Shown in pieces: positions 8,132-16,595 of a stretch of 24,399 bases of DNA (positions are counted from its first letter, which is position 1; each line of letters opens with the position of its first letter). Origin of the DNA: Streptomyces sp. MMG1533 (GTDB taxonomy: Bacteria > Actinomycetota > Actinomycetes > Streptomycetales > Streptomycetaceae); contig NZ_LGDG01000008.1 of NCBI RefSeq assembly GCF_001279775.1, positions 1 through 24,399 on the forward strand, written 5' to 3'. The position numbers and the translations under genes were made by a program. The notes beneath the pieces were generated by a model. That model did not search any database. It was not told where the DNA came from and saw only the letters and a program-made list of their open reading frames with translations.

Positions 8132-8233
8132 ATGGGTACGGCACTGAACCGGGGACGGTGTGTTGGTCATCACGTGGACGACGACGTCAACTCCCGGAAA
8201 ACGCGGGTACTCGCAGGAATTAACCAGGAATGA
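8132..8233 (+). CDS. Possible 33-aa ORF with strong ribosome site
   Basis: ATG at 8132 is preceded by AAGGAGGG at ideal spacing, stronger than any other ribosome site in the window. The peptide begins MGTALNRGRCVGHHVDDDV and ends INQE; it is polar, with one Cys and two His. It ends 124 bp before the acyltransferase start. A small hairpin (GGGTTTT-ACG-AAAACCC, 8240-8256) follows directly. It could be a leader peptide, a small protein or chance. No family recognised. Confidence 0.35.
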   Translation: MGTALNRGRCVGHHVDDDVNSRKTRVLAGINQE

Positions 8234-8239
8234 CATGGA

Positions 8240-8256
8240 GGGTTTTACGAAAACCC
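8240..8256 (+). terminator. Short hairpin after the 33-aa ORF
   Basis: A perfect 7-bp stem GGGTTTT/AAAACCC with an ACG loop, 7 nt past the small stop codon. It is AT-rich for this genome. It could be an attenuator or a binding site ahead of the acyltransferase gene. Confidence 0.35.
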
Positions 8257-8357
8257 ACAGCCAAGGCTAGGGTGCCTCAGATGTTCCACGCTGCCTCGTC
8301 CCCCGCAAGCGCAGCGAGGTCCCCGATCCTCTCCCCCCGTTCCTGGTGGGAGGGTCT

Positions 8358-9572
8358 GTGACGAACTCGCTGCGACCGCACGGCCAGAACCGAGCGCCAC
8401 TCCCCCCGGCACACGCGCCGGCGGACGGAGTGCCGAGTCCGCGCTCGCCGCAGAACACCAGAGCCGCTGCGGGCAACAAGCCCGCCCCATCAGGCGACAA
8501 ACCCGGCAAACAGCGCGACGCGTTCTTCGACAACGCCAAGTATCTGGCGATCGTGCTGGTGGCGATCGGCCACTCCTGGGAGCCGCTCAAGGGCGACAGC
8601 CGGATCCTGGAAGGCATGTACACGGTGGTGTACGCCTTCCACATGCCGGCGTTCATCATCATCTCCGGGTTCTTCTCCCGCAGTTTCGACATGCGCGCCG
8701 ACCGGCTGCAACGGCTGATCACCGGCGTCGTCGTGCCGTACGTCCTGTTCGAGACCGGCTACACGCTCTTCAACCGCTACGTCGGCGGCGCGCCCGACCA
8801 GGAGATCAGCCTCCTGGATCCCTGGTACCTGACCTGGTTCCTGGCCGCGTTGTTCGTCTGGCGGCTGACCACGCCGATCTGGAAGCTGGTGCGGTGGCCG
8901 CTGCCGCTCGCGCTCACCCTCGCGATGCTGGCGTCCGTCACCCCGGAGATCGGCGACGACCTGGACCTTCAGCGCGTGCTGCAGTTCCTGCCCTTCTTCG
9001 TGCTCGGCCTGATGATGAAGCCCGAGCACTTCCGGCTGGTGCGCCGGCGGTCGGTGCGGATTCTGTCGGTGCCGGTGTTCGCGGCCGCGCTGGCCGTCAG
9101 CTGGTGGTCGGTGCCGCGCATGAACACCGGTTGGTTCTACCACCGTGACTCCGCACAGGAGTTGGGCGCGCCGTGGTGGACCGGACCGGTCATGGTCCTC
9201 GCCCTGTTCGGCTGCTCGCTGCTGCTGACCGCCTGCTTCTTCTCCTGGGTGCCGGGCCGGAAGATGTGGTTCACCTCGCTCGGCGCTGGCACGCTGTTCG
9301 GCTATCTGCTGCACGGCTTCCTGGTCAAGGCCGGCGACTACGAGGGCTGGTTCGAGCAGACCTGGCTGCACCACCCGCTCGGCCAGATCTTCGTGAGCGT
9401 CTGCGCGGGTGTCGCCGTCACCCTGCTGTGCACCGCGCCGGTGCGCCGCGTCTTCCGGTTCGCGATGGAGCCGAAGATGGAGTGGGCCTTCAAGCGGGAT
9501 GCCGCCGAGGTCGCCCGCGGCCGCGCGCAGCGTGAGCAGACTCCCGTACGGGAGAAGGTCACGACGGGCTGA
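8358..9572 (+). CDS. Acyltransferase-3 family membrane protein
   Basis: A 404-aa polytopic membrane protein. About 50 disordered Pro/Ala/Gly-rich residues come first. The first helix then carries FFDNAKYLAIVLVAIGHSW, with the conserved His of acyltransferase-3 enzymes at about residue 72, and the second helix carries FHMPAFIIISGFF. About ten helices in all are predictable. Such enzymes O-acetylate or O-acylate sugars, polysaccharides or antibiotics at the membrane. This one is closest in style to the fucose 4-O-acetylase/NolL branch, but the substrate cannot be read from sequence. I prefer GTG 8358 (GGGAGG just upstream) over the in-frame GTG 8346. The C-terminus is basic and cytoplasmic. No biosynthetic partner genes are adjacent, and a strong terminator ends the unit. 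Confidence 0.85.
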   Translation: MTNSLRPHGQNRAPLPPAHAPADGVPSPRSPQNTRAAAGNKPAPSGDKPGKQRDAFFDNAKYLAIVLVAIGHSWEPLKGDSRILEGMYTVVYAFHMPAFIIISGFFSRSFDMRADRLQRLITGVVVPYVLFETGYTLFNRYVGGAPDQEISLLDPWYLTWFLAALFVWRLTTPIWKLVRWPLPLALTLAMLASVTPEIGDDLDLQRVLQFLPFFVLGLMMKPEHFRLVRRRSVRILSVPVFAAALAVSWWSVPRMNTGWFYHRDSAQELGAPWWTGPVMVLALFGCSLLLTACFFSWVPGRKMWFTSLGAGTLFGYLLHGFLVKAGDYEGWFEQTWLHHPLGQIFVSVCAGVAVTLLCTAPVRRVFRFAMEPKMEWAFKRDAAEVARGRAQREQTPVREKVTTG

Positions 9573-9577
9573 GACAG

Positions 9578-9616
9578 CGACGGAGCCCCCACTGCTCAGC
9601 AGTGGGGGCTCCGTCG
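9578..9616. terminator. Bidirectional terminator between acyltransferase and T7SS locus
   Basis: A perfect 17-bp stem (9578-9594 with 9600-9616) with loop CTCAG. It starts 5 bp after the acyltransferase stop and faces the end of the minus-strand T7SS genes at 9643, so it serves both convergent units. Confidence 0.88.
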
Positions 9617-9642
9617 ATTCTCCGGCCGACCGGTCGACCGGG

Positions 9643-11073
9643 CTAGTTGCCCTTCAGATGCCTCATCAGGCGCTCGAAGTCCTGCCAGCCCGACAGGTCC
9701 GAGGGGTCGCCCGGCAGGGGGTAGTACAGCGCGGGGCGGGTCTTCGGGCCCAGGTCGCGCGGGGACTCCGCGAGGGGCGTGCGGCGGGCCCGGTCACCGG
9801 GCATCTGGCGGACCTCCTCGGCGCCCAGGACGAACGCGAACGGCACGCCCGGGCCCTCGAAGTGCGGCGGGACGGACAGGTCCCGGCGGGCGCGGCGGAT
9901 CTGGACCAGCATGGACTGGAGGTCGTGCCGGGTGGCGAGAGCCTCGGCCGCGGCCTGCACGGCGTCCGTCGGCAGCTGCTCGCCGGGGCCGTAGCCGAAG
10001 GCCATGGTCACGTCCTCCTCCACACCGCCCTTGGTCCGGGTGATGCGGACGGTCGCGAGTCCGGGACGCTCCGGGGTGCCGACGACCACCAGCCAGGTCG
10101 GCGCGGGCGAGCGCTCGTACGCCACGTCGGTCAACTGCCGCAGGGACCAGGGGAGGTTGGCCGGCTCCTCGGTGCCCCAGCCGGCCGGCGGTTCACCGGT
10201 GATCTCCCGCCATACGGCTTCCACGGCGCCGCCGAGGACGAGGCGGTCGTCGGCCGGGTGGACGGTACGGAAGGAGATGGCCAGCTGGCGTTCGCCGGTG
10301 TCGCCCTTTGCGGCGAGGCCGTCCTTGAAGGTCGCGGCGACCGGGGTGCGCGGGTCCTCCCGGGTCGCGTCCGGGGGCACGACGGTGGCGAAGAAGCCGT
10401 TGTTCCACTCCAGGACCGCTCCGGACAGGCCGTCGTAGTAGCCGTCCCGCTCGTCCTGCACCACCCAGCGCGAGGGCCAGCCCGGCAGGCTGCCGCGGAC
10501 CGCCGGGGAGAGGCGGGTGCCGGCGGGGGTGACGATCTGGAGGCCGAGCTCGGCGTTCGCGGCGGCGCGGAAGGCGTCCGAGAGCCAGGCGGTCATCGCG
10601 ACCACCGGACGGTCCTGGATGATGACCGCGACCTTGTCGGTGAGGACGTCCACGGCGGGCTGGGCGGCGGCCGGGACCGGTGCCGCGCTCATCCCGTCCG
10701 TGTTGACCACGGCCAGCGACCAGGCCACCTCGGGCGGCCAGGCGGTGCCGCCCACCAGCGTGGCGAGCCGGGCGGCGAAGGTGCCGGCGAGCTGCTCCGC
10801 CTCCTTGACACCGGTGGTGGCGCGGGCCTCGGTCCACCAGTACGGCACCTCGGGCGCACTCGCCCCCAGCAGCCGCTCGGCCTCACCCCTGACCTGCACC
10901 AGCAGGGGCGCCTCGACGGAGACCAGCGGGCGGCCCTGCTCGTCGCAGAGCTGCACCACCGCGCCCTCTCCCTCGGTGCCCACCAGCCGGTCCGGGCCGC
11001 CGGAGAGGAGCCCGGCGATCACGCTCAGAGGGTCGGGCATCTTCTTCGTAAGGGTGATGACGTCCTTCGTCAT
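9643..11073 (-). CDS. DUF6177-like protein, last gene of the T7SS locus
   Basis: 476 aa, soluble, with no signal peptide or membrane helix. It starts 4 bp after the eccC stop (AGGTGA of the stop region acts as ribosome site), so it is translationally linked to eccC. It resembles the DUF6177 family that in my recollection accompanies T7SS ATPases in Streptomyces; the function is unknown. The sequence alternates beta-rich segments (WSLAVVNTDG, VAVIIQDRP, WLVVVGTPERPGLATVRITR) with helices, ending LMRHLKGN. No catalytic motif is evident. By position it could be the locus's substrate-specific chaperone (EspG-like role) or an EccC regulator. That is inference, because sequence likeness to EspG is not apparent. 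Confidence 0.7.
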   Translation of the reverse strand: MTKDVITLTKKMPDPLSVIAGLLSGGPDRLVGTEGEGAVVQLCDEQGRPLVSVEAPLLVQVRGEAERLLGASAPEVPYWWTEARATTGVKEAEQLAGTFAARLATLVGGTAWPPEVAWSLAVVNTDGMSAAPVPAAAQPAVDVLTDKVAVIIQDRPVVAMTAWLSDAFRAAANAELGLQIVTPAGTRLSPAVRGSLPGWPSRWVVQDERDGYYDGLSGAVLEWNNGFFATVVPPDATREDPRTPVAATFKDGLAAKGDTGERQLAISFRTVHPADDRLVLGGAVEAVWREITGEPPAGWGTEEPANLPWSLRQLTDVAYERSPAPTWLVVVGTPERPGLATVRITRTKGGVEEDVTMAFGYGPGEQLPTDAVQAAAEALATRHDLQSMLVQIRRARRDLSVPPHFEGPGVPFAFVLGAEEVRQMPGDRARRTPLAESPRDLGPKTRPALYYPLPGDPSDLSGWQDFERLMRHLKGN

Positions 11074-11077
11074 GGAT

Positions 11078-14000
11078 TCACCTGGTCCCCGTGTAGACAG
11101 TCTGGATCAGCCGGCTCGGCTGGCCCCTGCGGACCAGCACCCCGCGGCCGGGCGGCTGCACGCTCGCGTACACGCCGGGGAAGAGCTGGCCCTCGCTGCG
11201 GTCGCCCGACATGACCAGCGCGGAGGAGCCGGACTCCCGCAGGCCCTGCAGCATCGGCTCGTACAGGCCGCGGGAGGCGCCCGCGACCCGTCGGGTGAGG
11301 ATGAAGTGCAGGCCGATGTCGACGGCCGAGGGGATGTACGGCACGAAGGGCGCCAGCGGCTGCTGGCCGGCGGTGCTGAGGACGTCGTAGTCGTCGACGA
11401 GGATCACGATCCGCGGGCCGGAGAAGCTGCCGGGCTCCAGGTCCTCGGTATCCGCGCTCTCGTCGGGCAGCCGCTTCTCCAGTTCGCCGGCGATGCCCGC
11501 GGCGAGGCCGGCGGCGAGCTTGGAGTTGTAGGCGTAGCCGCCCCGGTACTCCTCGGGGATGGCGCCGCGCAGGCCGCGACGCGGGTCGAAGACGCCGAAG
11601 ACGAGCTCGTCGTCGCCGTAGCGCTCGATGAGGCCCTGGGTGATCACCTTGAGCAGGTTGGTCTTGCCGCACTCGCTGTCGCCCATGATCATCAGGTGCT
11701 GGTCGTGCTGGAACAGGTCGAGCAGGACCGGGGCGAGCTGGGTCTGGTCGAGGCCGATCGGGACACGGCGCGGTTCGCTCGCCGGGCCGGGCAGCAGCTC
11801 CGGCTCCAGGACGTGCGGCAGCACCCGCACCGGCTGGGCGACCTCGCCGGTCCAGGTGGCGCGGAGCTGGCGGGCGGTGCGCTCCAGGACCGCGCCGAGG
11901 TCGGCGGTGTCGGCGACACCGTCGACGCGGGGCAGGGCGACCTGGGCGAAGAGCTTGCCGTCGGTGAGGATGCGGCCCTTCTCCTCCGGGGAGAGGGTCT
12001 CGCCGAGCTTGCGGTCGATGCTGGATTCGCTGGGGTCGTTCAGGCGCAGCTCGACGCGGGTGCCGAACTGCGACTGGGTGGCGATGCGCACGTCGTTCCA
12101 GCGGAGCATGCCGGCGACCACGTGGATGCCGTAGCCGCCGCCGCGCTTGAGGATGTCGATGACGGCGTCGTCGAGGTTCTCGAAGTCGTCGCGCAGGGCG
12201 CCGAAGCCGTCGATGAGCAGCACGATCTCGGTGGAGGCCAGCTCGGGCACCTGGCCCGCGGCGCGCAGGGTGCGCAGCTGCTCCAGCGAGTCGATGTTGT
12301 GGATGCGGAAGAGCTCCTCGCGCTGGTCGAGCATGGCGCGCACGGAGTCGATGGTGCGGGCGGCGCGTTCGCGGTCGGCGCGTCCGGCGACCCCGCCGAC
12401 GTGCGGCAGCCCGGACAGGGCCTGCAGGCCGCCGCCGACCAGGTCGAGGCCGTAGATGCCGACTTCCTGCGGGGTGTGCGTCAGGGCCAGCGAGAGGGCC
12501 AGGGAGCGCAGCAGGGTGGTCTTGCCGGACTGCGGGCCGCCGATGACCGCCGCGTGGCCGCCGGACAGGGTGAGGTCCAGGTACCACTGGCCCTGCCACT
12601 GCTTGGTCGGGTCGTCGAGGATGCCCAGCGGCACCTGGAGGGGGCCGCGTCGCTTGGCGAGCTGCATGCCGCGCGCGCCCACCTCCACGGGTCCGGCGAC
12701 CTTGTCGAGGGGGACGGCGGCGGGCAGCGGGGGCAGCCAGATCTGGCGTACCGAACTGGCTCCGGCGTTCTCCAACTGGTCGATGAGCACGCCCAGTTGG
12801 GTGGGCCCGGTCTCCCGGCGCCGCATCTTCGGCTCTTCCGGCGCCGAACCTCCGTCGTCGCCGAGGGTGTTGTAGGCCTCGTACTCCAGGGCCAGCGGAC
12901 CGGTGTCCTCGTCCTCGCGCTGCACGGGACCGCTGTAGGCGCCCGAGACGTAGCTGGCCTTGAACCGCTCGTAGTGGCTGGTGTCGACCTTGAGATAGCC
13001 GAAGCCGGGCAGCGGGGGCAGGTGGAAGGCGTCCGTGGTGTCCAGGACCGTACGGGACTCGTCGGCGGAGAAGGTGCGCAGACCGAGCCGGTACGACAGG
13101 TAGGTGTCCAGGCCCTTGAGCTTGCCGCCCTCGATGCGCTGGCTGGACAGCAGCAGGTGGACGCCGATGGAGCGGCCGATGCGGCCGATGGACAGGAACA
13201 GGTCGATGAAGTCCGGCTTGGCGGTGAGGAGTTCGCCGAACTCGTCGATCACCACGAACAGGTGCGGCAGCGGGTCCAGGTCGGGGCGCTTCTCGGCGCG
13301 CAGGGCGGCGTAGTGGCCGATGTCGGCGACGTTGCCCGCGTTCTTGAGGACCTGCTGGCGGCGCTTGACCTCGCCGGCGAGCGAGGCGTGGACACGTTCG
13401 ACCAGGCCGGCCTGGTTCTCCAGGTTGGTGATGACGCCGGCGACGTGCGGGAGGTCCGCGAAGGGGGCGAAGGTGGCGCCGCCCTTGTAGTCGACGAGGA
13501 CGAGGGAGAGGTCCTCCGGCGGGTGGGTGGCGACCAGGGCGAGGACCAGGGTGCGCAGCAGCTCCGACTTGCCGGAGCCGGTGGCGCCGACGCACAGGCC
13601 GTGCGGGCCCATGCCCAGCTCGGAGGACTCCTTCAGGTCGAGCAGCACGGGCTCGTGGGAGTCGCTGATGCCGATGGGCACGCGCAGGAAGGCCCGTTCG
13701 CCGCGCGGCGCCCACATCCGGTTCAGGTCGAGGCCGGCCACGTCGTCGATGCCGAGCAGTTCGGCGAAGTCGACCGGGCCGGTGAGCGGGGCGTCGACCA
13801 TCGACTCGGCGGACAGCCTGAGCGGGGCGAGCATCCGGGCGAGGCCCTCGGCGAAGGGGATGCCGATCTCGTCGACGGTGCCGTGGGCGCTGATCGGCTC
13901 CGCCATGCGCAGGTCCTCGATGACGATCTGCTCGCCGTCGACGGTGATGCGCACGCCCACGCTGCCCGGCTCCTGGATCCGCTGGTCCAGGAGATGCAGG

Positions 14001-15052
14001 ACGGTGACGCTCATGTCGCGCAGGCCGACCGCGTCGTCCGGGCGCGGCAGGTCGACGGCGTCGTCGCCGTGCCCGTCGGCGACGACCAGCAGCCGGGAGG
14101 TCATGGCGAGGGCGTCCTTGCCGGAGAGGCCGCGGCGCACCTCGGCCGCGTAGGAGGCGCGGCGGCGCAGCTCGGGGCCGATCTGGCGGGCCAGTTGGGG
14201 CAGCGAGGGCGCGATGCGGCGGGCGGCGACGGGGCCGTCGAACTGCTCGCTGTCGAGCAGGTGCGGCAGCCACTTGGCCCACTCCCAGTCGGCGATCCGG
14301 TCGCCGGGCGCGGCGAGCGCCATGGCCACGTCGTCGGGCGCGTGGGTGGCGGCGGCCTGCACGAGCAGCGCGCGGGCGACCCGGAGGGTGTCCTCGCGGC
14401 TGCCGATGACGCTGATGTTGCCGACCCGGTCGAGCGGGACGGTGAGCGGGAGTTCGGTGCCGACGCTGAAGCGGGACACCAGCGCGGACGCCTCGTTCAG
14501 CATGAACTGGTCGGGCGGGGTGAGCACGGACGAGCTCGGCTGACCCACCTTCAGGTCACGCACCGGCATCTCGCCGGTACCGACGCGGACCCGCAGGAAG
14601 TCGGCGTCCATCCGGCGCCGCTCCCACAGCCGGGCGGGGTCGCGCACGATGTCGTAGAGCGCGTCCGGCGGCGGGTTGAGCACCCCCGTGCTCTCGCGCC
14701 GCTCCCGCTCCTCCTTGGAGAGCTCCTCGCGGGTGTCCTCAAGGTAGGTGAGGTAGGCCTCGCGCTGGGTGCGGCGGGTGCGCTGCGCCTTGCCTCGCTG
14801 GGAGAAGAGCATGACCATCGAGCCGACGATGGTGACGACGAGGATGATCGCGCCCAGCCCGGCGAACTGGCTGTTGCGCACGACGGTCATCATCACGACC
14901 GACGACATCACACCGGCGACCGGCAGCAACGAGGTCGCGATCGAACCAGACTTGCCGTCGGGCAGGTTGGGCGGCGCCTCTATGGTGCGCGACTCGGGGG
15001 AGGCCGGGGGGCGGGTGGTGCGGGCCGGCCGGTGGATCAGTCGGGTGCTCAT
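11078..15052 (-). CDS. eccC: Type VII secretion ATPase EccC
   Basis: EccC is the FtsK/SpoIIIE-type motor of T7SS that recognises and exports WXG100 substrates. The protein is 1324 aa, a single-chain EccCa-EccCb form. Two membrane helices lie at about 40-58 and 64-84. Three ATPase modules follow: Walker A GATGSGKS (489-496) with LVLVDYKGG and VIDEFGEL (601-608); GGPQSGKT (838-845) with IVLLIDGFG (943-951); and GDSECGKT (1124-1131) with IVILVDDYD (1215-1223). Only the first module has the Asp-Glu Walker B pair expected for robust hydrolysis. The other two fit the known pattern of substrate-binding, weakly active modules. Start ATG 15052 follows GAGGACGAGG. The gene lies 48 bp downstream of the EspI-like ATPase gene and 4 bp upstream of the DUF6177-like gene. 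Confidence 0.95.
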   Translation of the reverse strand: MSTRLIHRPARTTRPPASPESRTIEAPPNLPDGKSGSIATSLLPVAGVMSSVVMMTVVRNSQFAGLGAIILVVTIVGSMVMLFSQRGKAQRTRRTQREAYLTYLEDTREELSKEERERRESTGVLNPPPDALYDIVRDPARLWERRRMDADFLRVRVGTGEMPVRDLKVGQPSSSVLTPPDQFMLNEASALVSRFSVGTELPLTVPLDRVGNISVIGSREDTLRVARALLVQAAATHAPDDVAMALAAPGDRIADWEWAKWLPHLLDSEQFDGPVAARRIAPSLPQLARQIGPELRRRASYAAEVRRGLSGKDALAMTSRLLVVADGHGDDAVDLPRPDDAVGLRDMSVTVLHLLDQRIQEPGSVGVRITVDGEQIVIEDLRMAEPISAHGTVDEIGIPFAEGLARMLAPLRLSAESMVDAPLTGPVDFAELLGIDDVAGLDLNRMWAPRGERAFLRVPIGISDSHEPVLLDLKESSELGMGPHGLCVGATGSGKSELLRTLVLALVATHPPEDLSLVLVDYKGGATFAPFADLPHVAGVITNLENQAGLVERVHASLAGEVKRRQQVLKNAGNVADIGHYAALRAEKRPDLDPLPHLFVVIDEFGELLTAKPDFIDLFLSIGRIGRSIGVHLLLSSQRIEGGKLKGLDTYLSYRLGLRTFSADESRTVLDTTDAFHLPPLPGFGYLKVDTSHYERFKASYVSGAYSGPVQREDEDTGPLALEYEAYNTLGDDGGSAPEEPKMRRRETGPTQLGVLIDQLENAGASSVRQIWLPPLPAAVPLDKVAGPVEVGARGMQLAKRRGPLQVPLGILDDPTKQWQGQWYLDLTLSGGHAAVIGGPQSGKTTLLRSLALSLALTHTPQEVGIYGLDLVGGGLQALSGLPHVGGVAGRADRERAARTIDSVRAMLDQREELFRIHNIDSLEQLRTLRAAGQVPELASTEIVLLIDGFGALRDDFENLDDAVIDILKRGGGYGIHVVAGMLRWNDVRIATQSQFGTRVELRLNDPSESSIDRKLGETLSPEEKGRILTDGKLFAQVALPRVDGVADTADLGAVLERTARQLRATWTGEVAQPVRVLPHVLEPELLPGPASEPRRVPIGLDQTQLAPVLLDLFQHDQHLMIMGDSECGKTNLLKVITQGLIERYGDDELVFGVFDPRRGLRGAIPEEYRGGYAYNSKLAAGLAAGIAGELEKRLPDESADTEDLEPGSFSGPRIVILVDDYDVLSTAGQQPLAPFVPYIPSAVDIGLHFILTRRVAGASRGLYEPMLQGLRESGSSALVMSGDRSEGQLFPGVYASVQPPGRGVLVRRGQPSRLIQTVYTGTR

Positions 15053-15100
15053 CGTCCTCGTCCTCGGTTGTCCTCAGGTTCCCTTCGTGCAGGGGATGGT

Positions 15101-16516
15101 TCAGCGGCTCTTCTGGGAGAGCTGGAAGACCTCCGCGGCCAGCCGCGTGGCGGCCTCCCGGGTGTCCCGCGCGAGCAGGTCGGTGCGGATGGTGCCGCCG
15201 GCCGCCAGATGCCGGTCGTACGGCAGGATCCGCACGCTCGCCCCGGTCGTCTTCAGCTGCTCGGCTGCCTTCTCGACGTCGACGCCGGTGTGCGGGACGG
15301 TCTCGGTGAGCACGACGACGGTCGAGGTGGTGATGTCCCGGGGCAGTCCGCGCATCCACTGCAGGACGGCGTGCGTGCTGGCGACGCCCTCCAGGGTGGC
15401 GGGCACGGTGAGGATGCGGGCCTGGGCGGCGGAGAGCGCGGTGCGGGCGACCTCGGCGGGCATCGTCTCGCAGTCGACGACGGTCACCCCGAAGTAGCGG
15501 CGCATCGACACCATGACCCGCTCGTAGGCCTTGGTGTCGAGCATGGCGCCGACCTGGCCCTGGCTGCCGGGCAACAGCCAGGCGTTGTCGGGCAGTTGGA
15601 CCAGGTAGCCGGTCACTTCGAGGAGCGACATCTGCGGCTGGACGACGTCGGCGAGGTCGCCGGTGGTCCAGCGCAGCGTCTCGGCGCCGAGCCTCAGCGG
15701 CAGCGAGCCGAGCGCCGGGTCGGCCTCGATGACGAGGGTCGGGTCCTGGCGGTAGTGGGCGTACGTGGTGCCGAGCAGGGCGGCGACCGTCGTCTTGCCC
15801 GAGCCGCCGCGGATGGACGTCACCGCGATCTGCCGGCCGGTGGTGACCGGCTGCTGCAGTATCTCGGCGGTCGCGGTGGTCTCGGCGACCTCACGCGCGG
15901 CCGAGGAGGACACGGTCCGGCGTACGGCCCGCAGGGCGCGGGCGCTGAACGGCTCCCCGCGGCGCGGTCCCCGACCGGCGGAGGCGAGCTTCTTGTCCAC
16001 GACCGGGCGGGAGTCGGGGGTGGCGCGGGGCGAGCGGGCGCGGGGGGCGGGAGCCTGGGCCCGCTGGGCCTGTTGGGGCTGCTGGGGCTGGGCGGGGGCC
16101 TGCTCGGCGTACGCCTGCTGCGGCTGCTGCGGCTGCTGCGGCTGGGCGGGGTAGCCCTGCTGCGGATAGCCGTAGGGCTGCTGCGGCTGGGCGGGGTGGC
16201 CCTGCTGCGGGTGGCCGGCGGCCTGATCACCGTACGGCGGCTGCTGGGACTGGCCGTACGCCTGCTGACCCTGCGCGGGATACCCCTGCTGCGGATAGCC
16301 GTACGGCTGCTGCGGCTGGGCGGGGTCGGCCTGCTGCGGGTAGCCGTACGCCGGTGCCTGGCCCTGCGGCGGGACGTTCTGCGCGCCCGGTTGCTGTTCC
16401 GGCTGTTGCCCTGCCGCCTGCTGTGGCTGCGCGCCCTGTTGTGGGGCACGCTGCTGGGCCGCGCCGCCCTTCAGGTCGCGCAGCACGTCGCTCTGCCAGT
16501 TGTCCCCGCTCGGCAT
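15101..16516 (-). CDS. EspI-like MinD/ParA-type ATPase with Pro/Gln-rich N-terminus
   Basis: 471 aa. Residues 1 to about 155 are low-complexity (P, Q, G, Y, A) with repeated PYGYPQQGYPAQ-type units. The C-terminal 240 residues form a SIMIBI-class ATPase: RGGSGKTT at 236-243 where MinD has KGGxGKTT, then VIEADPALGSLPLRL (A' motif) and VTVVDCETM (Walker B). The first, signature lysine of the deviant Walker A is arginine, so activation by dimerisation may differ from MinD. Domain order matches mycobacterial EspI (Rv3876), which sits in ESX-1 and modulates secretion with ATP level. The likely role here is control or positioning of the T7SS motor; this is inferred. It is encoded between eccD and eccC. 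Confidence 0.85.
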   Translation of the reverse strand: MPSGDNWQSDVLRDLKGGAAQQRAPQQGAQPQQAAGQQPEQQPGAQNVPPQGQAPAYGYPQQADPAQPQQPYGYPQQGYPAQGQQAYGQSQQPPYGDQAAGHPQQGHPAQPQQPYGYPQQGYPAQPQQPQQPQQAYAEQAPAQPQQPQQAQRAQAPAPRARSPRATPDSRPVVDKKLASAGRGPRRGEPFSARALRAVRRTVSSSAAREVAETTATAEILQQPVTTGRQIAVTSIRGGSGKTTVAALLGTTYAHYRQDPTLVIEADPALGSLPLRLGAETLRWTTGDLADVVQPQMSLLEVTGYLVQLPDNAWLLPGSQGQVGAMLDTKAYERVMVSMRRYFGVTVVDCETMPAEVARTALSAAQARILTVPATLEGVASTHAVLQWMRGLPRDITTSTVVVLTETVPHTGVDVEKAAEQLKTTGASVRILPYDRHLAAGGTIRTDLLARDTREAATRLAAEVFQLSQKSR

Positions 16517-16595
16517 GTCGCCCTTCTCTCCTGCTACGCCGCCGCCTCGTCGTCCCGCCCGGAGCGACGGCGCGGCGGCGTCTGGTCTTCGAAGC

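Noticed and set aside
8109..8223. Alternative small frame starting at ATG 8109
   Set aside because: No ribosome site precedes it. The strong AAGGAGGG lies inside it and serves ATG 8132 in another frame.
11070..14282. A 1070-codon minus-strand frame overlapping eccC
   Set aside because: Out of frame with EccC and extremely Arg/Pro/Ala-rich with no motif; a codon-bias shadow.
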